In this document: positions 1 through 5,499 of the stretch, one piece after another
How the letters are laid out: every line of letters begins with the position of its first letter
Numbering within the stretch: position 1 is the stretch's first letter
Translations under genes and position numbers: made by a program
Assembly: GCA_027004335.1 (NCBI GenBank)
Contig: JALTID010000188.1
Span: 1-7,896 of the forward strand
Source: JALTID01 sp027004335 [NCBI: bacterium]
GTDB taxonomy: Bacteria; JALSQH01
Reading direction: 5' to 3'
DNA length: 7,896 nucleotides
Notes under the pieces: generated by a model
What the model was told of the DNA's origin: nothing
Database searches by the model: none
The model's input: only the letters and a program-made list of their open reading frames with translations

Positions 1-535
1 CCATCCATCGGAAAAAGAGGTTTAATCTTTTACAGGCACTTCTCTTTTTAACATCTGGAAGGAGCGAGATCTTCTCAAGAGAAAAGACTCCTCTTATTTT
101 TTCTACTAACTTCTCCTCTATATCCACAACACTACTGGTGTTACTTTCTCGAATAAACTCTTTCAAAGGACCATCCATCTCCAGAACTTTTTTAATTCCC
201 AACAAAAATTGAATAAACTCCTCCGCAGTGGTAAAACGATGCTTAAATCCTGAAAAGCTATTTTTTATTTCATCTTCATTTCTATTCTTCAACCACAAAG
301 ACGGCCTCTTCCCCATGGGTTCAAGAACATTCTCAACACTTTTTAGGATCTGTTTCACATTTCCATAGGCAAGGGAAGATGCAATAAGGCCTACAATTTC
401 TATATCATCGCAATTATCATAATGATACAGAAATTCAAGAGGATCAGGATGCACAAATTCTCTGCGATTGTACTTTGAATAAATCTCCTCAAGGAGTTTC
501 GTAGAAATGTGATTCAGATGATAAGAGAGTGGCAT
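1..535 (-). CDS. TIGR02757 / DUF2400 family protein, partial (C-terminus outside window)
   Basis: The reading frame is open from the ATG at 535 down to the left edge, giving 178 codons with no stop. Recognised family features are an N-terminal YNRREFVHPDPLEFLY block (about residues 22-37), an EIVGLIASSLAYGNV block (46-60), a GFKHRF segment (96-101) and LLPDVKKRSACKRLNLFFRW (158-177), where the Lys/Arg/Cys-rich piece is typical. Family members are roughly 220-270 residues, so perhaps 50-90 C-terminal residues are missing. The molecular function of the family is not established as far as I know, and I do not assign one. The start is supported by an AGAGG ribosome-binding site at 541-545, five bases before the ATG. 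The gene points away from aroK across a 268-bp gap, so it has its own promoter in 536-803. Family assignment is from memory of its conserved blocks; coding status is secure. Confidence 0.88.
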   Translation of the reverse strand, partial: MPLSYHLNHISTKLLEEIYSKYNRREFVHPDPLEFLYHYDNCDDIEIVGLIASSLAYGNVKQILKSVENVLEPMGKRPSLWLKNRNEDEIKNSFSGFKHRFTTAEEFIQFLLGIKKVLEMDGPLKEFIRESNTSSVVDIEEKLVEKIRGVFSLEKISLLPDVKKRSACKRLNLFFRWM

Positions 536-540
536 TGTGG

Positions 541-545
541 CCTCT
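541..545 (-). promoter_or_regulatory. Ribosome-binding site of the DUF2400 gene
   Basis: On the minus strand this reads AGAGG, with five bases before the ATG at 535. It supports that start. The same AGAGG core precedes argJ and secA. Confidence 0.6.
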
Positions 546-568
546 GCAGCAAAAATTTATCTCCCATT

Positions 569-609
569 AAGGTAAAATCATCTCTGTTACTGCATGATTC
601 TTATACCTT
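569..609. repeat. Imperfect inverted repeat in the divergent intergenic region
   Basis: Two pairs of complementary arms nest around a 12-base loop. AAGGTA (569-574) pairs with TACCTT (604-609), and AATCAT (576-581) pairs with ATGATT (594-599); an unequal internal bulge of one base against four separates them. It lies 34 bp upstream of the DUF2400 start codon. It could be a regulator-binding site or a hairpin in the leader of that gene. A TATAAG hexamer (minus strand, 600-605) sits in the outer arm and could be a weak -10 for the leftward gene, but no good -35 accompanies it. Confidence 0.35.
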
Positions 610-611
610 TA

Positions 612-636
612 TCCTTTGACTGAAAGGAGCTTTTTT
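612..636 (+). terminator. Weak terminator-like hairpin with T-run
   Basis: TCCTTT (612-617) and AAAGGA (623-628) form a perfect six-base-pair stem around the loop GACTG. After two more bases come six T residues (631-636). This is the form of an intrinsic terminator for plus-strand transcripts, but the stem is short and AT-rich and no plus-strand gene lies upstream within the window. If real, it would stop stray or attenuated transcription before aroK. It may be chance in AT-rich DNA. Confidence 0.25.
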
Positions 637-757
637 ATCCAGAAAGATTATAAGCTTCCTACGGCTACAAGCAAAGAACATGGATTAAAAATAGTTTTTA
701 AAAATCTTCTTCTCTCCCTATCCACAATTTTATTTTACACCTTCTACCCTCTTATGA

Positions 758-772
758 CCAGAATAATTCTGG
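758..772. promoter_or_regulatory. Perfect 15-bp palindrome upstream of aroK (possible operator)
   Basis: The sequence CCAGAATAATTCTGG has perfect six-base arms around a central TAA, 31 bp before the aroK start codon. Its right arm falls where the -35 element would lie if TATAAA at 790-795 is the -10. That position suits a dimeric repressor or activator site. A second small palindrome, GAAAAATTTTC, follows at 772-782. No particular regulator can be named. Confidence 0.35.
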
Positions 773-797
773 AAAAATTTTCTATAGATTATAAAAT
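767..797 (+). promoter_or_regulatory. Possible aroK promoter directly abutting the start codon
   Basis: TATAAA (790-795; TAAAAT at 792-797 is an alternative) resembles a -10 element. Seventeen bases upstream is TTCTGG (767-772), a poor match to TTGACA. Transcription would begin at about 802-804, that is, at or next to the aroK ATG, giving a leaderless or nearly leaderless message. This fits the absence of a Shine-Dalgarno sequence before that start. The call rests on a weak -35 and an AT-rich background. Confidence 0.3.
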
Positions 798-803
798 ATT
801 CAC

Positions 804-1307
804 ATGCCTGTATTTTTAATAGGATTTATGGGAAGTGGAAAAAGTGCTGTGGGAAAACTTCTCTCCCAGAGATCAGGTGAACAATTTGTTGATATGGATG
901 AAGAAATTGAAAAAAGAGAAAACAGAAGCATATTAGAAATCTTTAATGAATCTGGTGAAAAATATTTCAGAGAGATTGAGTCACAGCTTTTAGCAGAATT
1001 TTCTCATTTAAAAAATACACTTATTGCCTGCGGTGGAGGAATTATTGAAAGAGAAGAAAACCGTAATATTCTGGTGAAAAATTTAACCTTTTACCTTTAT
1101 GCACCTTTTGAGGAAATATGGGATAGAATAAAAGGAGATTCCACACGACCCCTTGCGATGAGAAGGAAAAAGTTTGTAAAAAAACTCTATGATAAAAGAG
1201 AACCACTTTACCGGGCAACAGGCATTCCAATAGACACAACAGGAATGAAAATTGAAGATATCGTAAATCTATTAATGAAAAAATTCAGGTATGATAATCA
1301 GCGTTAA
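804..1307 (+). CDS. aroK: Shikimate kinase
   Basis: This cytoplasmic enzyme phosphorylates shikimate with ATP to shikimate 3-phosphate, the fifth step from DAHP toward chorismate and aromatic amino acids. The 167-residue length is normal for the family. The Walker A loop is GFMGSGKS (7-14, with K13 and S14). Next come the shikimate/Mg-binding DMD (30-32), FREIE with R56, the GGG loop (77-79), the lid RPL (115-117) and R137 in PLYR near the adenine-binding region. All the expected catalytic residues are present. The ATG at 804 gives a typical N-terminus that enters the first beta-strand and P-loop at once, and an in-frame TAA at 792-794 excludes any upstream ATG, GTG or TTG start. No Shine-Dalgarno sequence precedes it. 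It stands alone on the plus strand, diverging from the DUF2400 gene and converging on argJ, whose last codons it overlaps by 23 bp. The symbol aroK is used for the function; aroL would be the same reaction. Confidence 0.95.
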   Translation: MPVFLIGFMGSGKSAVGKLLSQRSGEQFVDMDEEIEKRENRSILEIFNESGEKYFREIESQLLAEFSHLKNTLIACGGGIIEREENRNILVKNLTFYLYAPFEEIWDRIKGDSTRPLAMRRKKFVKKLYDKREPLYRATGIPIDTTGMKIEDIVNLLMKKFRYDNQR

Positions 1308-2475
1308 TTTTTATATATTCACAGGTGAGATCGGTGGTATAGACATTAAAATCTCCCCTGCCTCTTTTCAAGATAACTTTTACAGGGACAACAAATTCTC
1401 TAATCTTATCCGCAGCTTTTTTCAAGTCTTTTTTTGATGGGAGGGTCCCCCATTGGTAAAGAGGAACACCCCCAATTTCAATAAATAACTCTTCTTGATT
1501 AAGATCAGATATAACTGCACCTGCTGCAGCATAGATCCTTCCCCAGTTCGGGTCCCCACCACCAATAGCCGCCTTAAGAAGGGGGGAAGTTGCAAGTCTA
1601 TAAGCAAGAGTCCTGGCCTCTCCCTTACTTTTAGCTCCTTCCACATATATCTCAATCCTGTGGGAAGCTCCCTCACCATCATCCACAATCTGAAGGGCAA
1701 GGGATTTTAGAACACTTTTCAGATGCTCTCTTAACTCTCTGCATTCCTTTGTCCTTTTCCTAATTCTAATTCTGGAAAAACCACTTGCCATAATTATAAC
1801 AGTATCATTGGTGCTCATCTCCCCATCAACACTGATCCTGTTAAAACTCTCCTCCACTGCCGGAAATGAGATATGGTACAGAGTTTCTCTATCAATCAGC
1901 GCATTGGTAAAAACAAAAACAAGCATTGTTGCCAGTGAAGGCTGGATCATTCCTGCGCCCTTTGCTACACCACCAATTACAATTTTATCACTTTTGATTT
2001 CAAATTTTTCAATTGCCATTTTGGGCCGAGTGTCTGTGGTCATAATAGCTCTTGCAGATTCTTCCCAGCCTCCTCTGGAAAGGCTTCTGACAAGATATGG
2101 TAGCTTCTCCACAATTTTTTCCGATGGTAAAACTTCACCAATTATCCCCGTGGAGGAAGAAATTATAAGATTTTCATCAATTCCAAGATAAAAGGAGAGA
2201 TTTTTAATCAGATCCTTTGCCGCAATTTCACCCAATTTGCCAGTAGCTGCATTTGCATTACCGCTGTTAACTATTATTGCCTGGATCTTACCCCTTTTCT
2301 TAAGAAGCTCTTCTGATATTTTAACAGAAATAGCTTTTAGAGAATTTTTTGTAAAAAAACCCACTGCAACTGATGGGACTTCACTGTAAAAAAGAGCAAC
2401 ATCAGGACCCTCTTTTTTAATTCCAGCTTCAATAGAAGAGGTTTTAAACCCTGGAATGGAGAAATTCCTGATCAA
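1285..2475 (-). CDS. argJ: Bifunctional glutamate N-acetyltransferase / amino-acid acetyltransferase (ornithine acetyltransferase)
   Basis: ArgJ transfers the acetyl group from N-acetylornithine to glutamate, recycling it in arginine biosynthesis. Many bacterial versions also make N-acetylglutamate from acetyl-CoA; mono- or bifunctionality cannot be told from sequence here. At 396 residues it is normal length. Visible family blocks are SGNANAATG (71-79), SSTGIIGE (107-114), MTTDTRPK (145-152), [14 protein letters not shown] (172-185), DGEMSTND (218-225), [10 protein letters not shown] (305-314) and the C-terminal [15 protein letters not shown]. The precursor self-cleaves between A182 and T183; T183 becomes the N-terminal nucleophile of the beta chain. 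The start is TTG at 2475-2473: an in-frame TAA lies just upstream, the family N-terminus [14 protein letters not shown] needs this start, and AGAGG at 2484-2488 is eight bases away. TTGA is shared with the secA stop, so translation is probably coupled to secA. The 3' end overlaps aroK. Confidence 0.96.
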   Translation of the reverse strand: MIRNFSIPGFKTSSIEAGIKKEGPDVALFYSEVPSVAVGFFTKNSLKAISVKISEELLKKRGKIQAIIVNSGNANAATGKLGEIAAKDLIKNLSFYLGIDENLIISSSTGIIGEVLPSEKIVEKLPYLVRSLSRGGWEESARAIMTTDTRPKMAIEKFEIKSDKIVIGGVAKGAGMIQPSLATMLVFVFTNALIDRETLYHISFPAVEESFNRISVDGEMSTNDTVIIMASGFSRIRIRKRTKECRELREHLKSVLKSLALQIVDDGEGASHRIEIYVEGAKSKGEARTLAYRLATSPLLKAAIGGGDPNWGRIYAAAGAVISDLNQEELFIEIGGVPLYQWGTLPSKKDLKKAADKIREFVVPVKVILKRGRGDFNVYTTDLTCEYIKINADYHT

Positions 2476-2488
2476 TTAACATTCCTCT
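2472..2488 (-). promoter_or_regulatory. Coupled secA stop / argJ start with embedded ribosome-binding site
   Basis: On the minus strand AGAGG (2488-2484), eight bases, then TTGA (2475-2472). TTG starts argJ and TGA, one base later, ends secA. The ribosome-binding site lies inside the last codons of secA, so ribosomes finishing secA can restart on argJ. The rare TTG start may keep ArgJ output low relative to the message. Confidence 0.7.
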
Positions 2489-5348
2489 TTTTCATTTTTA
2501 CCCCTGTTTCTTTCTCCCATTTAGCAGGGTTGGTGAAATAAAGCTCATATAGATATCTCTCTCTATCTGTTTCAGGCTCCTTTCCAAGATGACAATTTTT
2601 ATATTTCTTCCCTGACCCACACCAGCATGGATCATTTCTACCAATTTCCCTCTTATCCTTTCTCACAGGCCTTGGCCTGGCGCTTTCACCACCTGAGGAA
2701 GCGCTCCCTCCGTGTTGATAAACCATTCTCTGACGCCTAATAGGAATATTAAGCATCGTAACAGCTTCAGGTTGTTTTATCTGCACCTTGTAAACTTTCT
2801 CCAGCACCTGCTCTTTAAATCTACCAATCATCTGCTGGAAAAGGCCAAAAGCCTCCTTCTTATATTCCACTAAAGGATCTCTCTGACCATATCCTCTAAG
2901 ACCAATCCCTTCTTTGAGATGATCCATAATTAAGAGATGATCCTTCCAAAGGGAATCCAGCGTGGTGAGCATTATATACCTTGCAAGTTGTGTCATCCCT
3001 TCATCGCCAATAAGCTGAACTTTCTCTTCAAGAGGTTTCCGGGCTTGTGCAAGTAAGACTTCTCTCACATCTTCCCGGACAAACTCACCAGAATCAAAAT
3101 TATCAAAAGGTAAATCTATTCCAAAAACTCTTTTAAAATCCTCTTTTAGCCCTTTTATATCCCATTCATAAGGCTTTGTCTTCGGCGGGATAAAGGCATC
3201 AACCATATCATCAATTATATCTTCCATGCTGGCAAAAAGATCATCAATGAGGTCCCTTCCTTCAAGAATTTTCCTTCTTTCAGAATAAACCACTTTCCTC
3301 TGCTCGTTCATAACATCATCGTATTCCAGGAGGTTCTTCCTTATTTCAAAATTTTGAGCTTCAACCCTCTTCTGTGCATTCTCAATAGCTCTGGAGATCA
3401 TTTTATGCTCTATTGGCTCCCCCTCCGCCATACCCAGCCTGTCCATGATTCTTCCAATTCTCTCACCACCAAAGATTCTGAGAAGATCATCCTCCAGAGA
3501 AAGATAAAACCTTGATGAACCTGGATCCCCCTGTCTCCCAGACCTACCTCTTAATTGATTATCTATTCTCCTTGACTCATGTCTTTCTGTTCCAACAATG
3601 TGAAGGCCACCCAATTCAACAACTTTTTTATGCTCCTCATCAGTTTCTTCTTTAAATTTTTTATACAAATCCTCAAAAAGCTCTGTGACCTCCCGTTCTT
3701 CTTCAGAAAGTTCCTCTTTAGGCATATAGGTCTTAACCAGGTTAGGATCAATCCCCCTTTTCTTCAACTCAACCTTCACAAGCATATCAGGATTACCCCC
3801 AAGGATTATATCTGTTCCTCTACCAGCCATATTTGTTGCAATTGTTACAGTACCAAGTCTACCAGCCTGAGCAACAATTTCAGCTTCTCTCTCATGATGT
3901 TTGGCATTAAGGACCTGATGTGGGATCCTTTTTCTTCTCAGCAGCTTGCTCAAATACTCAGATTTTTCAATACTTGTGGTACCTACAAGTACCGGCCTGC
4001 CAATTTTGTGTAATTCTTCTATTTCTCTTACTACTGCATCAAATTTTTCCTTTTCAGTCCTGTAGATCACATCGTGGTAATCTTTCCTGATCATGGGCAT
4101 ATTTGTAGGAACAACAATAACCTCCAGACCATATATTTGATAAAACTCCTCAGCTTCAGTAGCGGCTGTACCCGTCATCCCTGCGATTTTTCTATACATT
4201 CTGAAATAATTCTGAAAAGTTATCGTCGCAAGGGTCTGATTTTCACTCTCTATCCTCACACCCTCCTTTGCCTCTATTGCCTGATGTAGTCCGTCACTCC
4301 ACCTTCTACCTGGCATCAATCTCCCGGTAAATTCATCAACAATTATTACCTTGCCTTCTTTAACAATATAATCTCTATCCCTCAGAAAAAGAGTATGTGC
4401 TTTCAATGCCTGGTTCACATGATGAACAATATCAACATTCCCAGGTGCAAAGAGATTTTCCATCCCCAGAAGTCCTTCAACCTTTTTTACGCCGTCATCT
4501 GTGAGATAGGCCGTCCTGTGCTCCTCATCTATTTCATAATCAATATCTTTCCTTAGAAGAGGAATTATAGAATTTATCTTGTAGTAAAGCTCTGTAGATT
4601 CCTCGGAAGGACCAGAAATAATAAGTGGTGTCCTCGCCTCATCAATTAAGATACTATCAACTTCATCAATAATTGCGTAATTTAACTCCTTCTGGACATA
4701 ATCCTCCAGCCTGTATTTCATATTATCTCTTAGATAATCAAATCCAAATTCGTTATTGGTTCCATATGTAACATCAGCGGAATAGGACTTTTTTCTTTCG
4801 GAATTATCCATATCAGAGATTATTACACCCACTGTGAGACCTAAGAACTTGTAAATTCTGCCCATCCACTCCGCATCTCTCTTAGCAAGGTAGTCATTGA
4901 CAGTTACAACATGTACTCCTCTGCCTGTAAGAGAATTCAAGTAAACAGGGAGTGTTGCAACGAGAGTTTTACCTTCACCTGTTTTCATCTCAGCTATTCT
5001 ACCCTGATGAAGAACAATTCCACCAGCTATCTGAACATCAAAATGACGCATATGAAGAGTTCTTTTGGAAGCCTCTCTCACAACGGCAAATGCTTCAGGA
5101 AGAATTTCTTCAAGGAGCTGATCCTCAATCTTCTTTATCTCTTCTTCATCTTTCCCCTGCTTTCTTGCCTCTTCCCTTAACTGTTCAATCTTTCTACGCC
5201 ACTCAAAGGTCTTCTCCTTCAACTGCTGATCAGTAAACTCCTCAAAATGGCTCTCAAGCTCATTTACTCTGGCAACGATCGGGCGAAGTTTTCTTATTTC
5301 TCTCTCACTCTTGGTACCAAAAATTTTTCTTAAAACTGTTCCAGCCAT
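2472..5348 (-). CDS. secA: Protein translocase subunit SecA
   Basis: SecA is the ATPase that drives unfolded preproteins through the SecYEG channel at the cytoplasmic membrane. The 958-residue protein shows the full domain order: NBD1 with Walker A MKTGEGKT (121-128, K127) and DEAD-type [16 protein letters not shown] (226-241), a preprotein-binding region after it, NBD2 with GTTSIEKSE (456-464), TNMAGRGTD (505-513) and the arginine-finger region [20 protein letters not shown] (588-607), then the helical wing/scaffold with LDSLWKDHL. The SEC-C zinc-binding motif has C908, C910, C919 and H920, which in the family bind SecB and phospholipid. Two features are less usual: about 60 residues between GGNP (517-520) and the [11 protein letters not shown] block, longer than in E. 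coli, and a 36-residue tail after the zinc motif. The ATG at 5348 gives a normal SecA N-terminus; the nearest AGAGG (5364-5368) is 15 bases away, longer than optimal. It is the first gene of a secA-argJ transcription unit. Confidence 0.98.
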   Translation of the reverse strand: MAGTVLRKIFGTKSEREIRKLRPIVARVNELESHFEEFTDQQLKEKTFEWRRKIEQLREEARKQGKDEEEIKKIEDQLLEEILPEAFAVVREASKRTLHMRHFDVQIAGGIVLHQGRIAEMKTGEGKTLVATLPVYLNSLTGRGVHVVTVNDYLAKRDAEWMGRIYKFLGLTVGVIISDMDNSERKKSYSADVTYGTNNEFGFDYLRDNMKYRLEDYVQKELNYAIIDEVDSILIDEARTPLIISGPSEESTELYYKINSIIPLLRKDIDYEIDEEHRTAYLTDDGVKKVEGLLGMENLFAPGNVDIVHHVNQALKAHTLFLRDRDYIVKEGKVIIVDEFTGRLMPGRRWSDGLHQAIEAKEGVRIESENQTLATITFQNYFRMYRKIAGMTGTAATEAEEFYQIYGLEVIVVPTNMPMIRKDYHDVIYRTEKEKFDAVVREIEELHKIGRPVLVGTTSIEKSEYLSKLLRRKRIPHQVLNAKHHEREAEIVAQAGRLGTVTIATNMAGRGTDIILGGNPDMLVKVELKKRGIDPNLVKTYMPKEELSEEEREVTELFEDLYKKFKEETDEEHKKVVELGGLHIVGTERHESRRIDNQLRGRSGRQGDPGSSRFYLSLEDDLLRIFGGERIGRIMDRLGMAEGEPIEHKMISRAIENAQKRVEAQNFEIRKNLLEYDDVMNEQRKVVYSERRKILEGRDLIDDLFASMEDIIDDMVDAFIPPKTKPYEWDIKGLKEDFKRVFGIDLPFDNFDSGEFVREDVREVLLAQARKPLEEKVQLIGDEGMTQLARYIMLTTLDSLWKDHLLIMDHLKEGIGLRGYGQRDPLVEYKKEAFGLFQQMIGRFKEQVLEKVYKVQIKQPEAVTMLNIPIRRQRMVYQHGGSASSGGESARPRPVRKDKREIGRNDPCWCGSGKKYKNCHLGKEPETDRERYLYELYFTNPAKWEKETGVKMKKRNVN

Positions 5349-5363
5349 AATTCTATAAATTTT

Positions 5364-5368
5364 CCTCT
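5364..5368 (-). promoter_or_regulatory. Putative secA ribosome-binding site (long spacing)
   Basis: AGAGG on the minus strand lies 15 bases upstream of the secA ATG, further than the usual 5-9. No better Shine-Dalgarno sequence lies closer and no ATG, GTG or TTG start is visible in frame between them. The site may be weak or the spacing may be eased by leader structure. Confidence 0.4.
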
Positions 5369-5382
5369 TTCTCTGTGGGTTT

Positions 5383-5410
5383 ATTTTACTCTTTTCCAGA
5401 TTTTAGACAA
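5383..5410 (-). promoter_or_regulatory. Probable secA-argJ promoter
   Basis: On the minus strand TTGTCT (5410-5405) is followed by 16 bases and TAAAAT (5388-5383). These match TTGACA at four of six and TATAAT at five of six. Transcription would begin near 5376, leaving a leader of about 28 bases that contains the AGAGG before secA. Confidence 0.55.
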
Positions 5411-5450
5411 GGCACCACTACCATGGGTTCATGAAGAATAAGAGTACCCC

Positions 5451-5479
5451 TTGTTTTTTACCTCTTATTTATATAGAAT
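5451..5479 (+). promoter_or_regulatory. Probable promoter of the propeller-phosphoesterase lipoprotein
   Basis: TTGTTT (5451-5456), a 17-base spacer and TAGAAT (5474-5479) match the sigma70 consensus at three of six and five of six. Transcription would begin near 5486, giving a leader of about 14 bases that contains the GGAG site. It lies back to back with the secA promoter, with roughly 40 bp between the two -35 elements. Confidence 0.55.
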
Positions 5480-5485
5480 ATTATC

Positions 5486-5494
5486 AAAAAGGAG
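5486..5494 (+). promoter_or_regulatory. Ribosome-binding site of the lipoprotein gene
   Basis: AAAAAGGAG ends five bases before the ATG at 5500. It is the strongest Shine-Dalgarno match in the window and fixes the start of the following gene. Confidence 0.75.
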
Positions 5495-5499
5495 AAAAC

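Larger units (their letters stand above)
536..803. other. Divergent intergenic region between the DUF2400 gene and aroK
   Basis: This 268-bp AT-rich stretch must hold the control signals of both flanking genes. It contains the inverted repeat at 569-609, the terminator-like hairpin at 612-636, the palindrome at 758-772 and the AT-rich -10-like sequence at 790-797. I see no RNA gene, no recognisable riboswitch and no convincing protein-coding frame. Confidence 0.6.

Noticed and set aside
758-782. The palindrome as an intrinsic terminator
   Set aside because: The stem is AT-rich and is followed by A5T4 on the plus strand, with no clean T-run on either strand. An operator-type site fits better.
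616-819. 67-codon plus-strand frame starting at TTG and overlapping the aroK start
   Set aside because: There is no ribosome-binding site at the TTG, no recognisable family, and the composition looks like AT-rich intergenic DNA read by chance. The hydrophobic stretch follows from T-rich codons.
1422-2191. Open frames of 71-127 codons on either strand within argJ
   Set aside because: They lie wholly inside a gene with full-length family homology and have no start signals or family resemblance of their own.
3563-5236. Several frames of 62-144 codons within secA, mostly on the opposite strand
   Set aside because: They are shadows of the secA reading frame; their sequences are Phe/Ser/Leu-rich as expected from reading a Lys/Glu-rich gene backwards.
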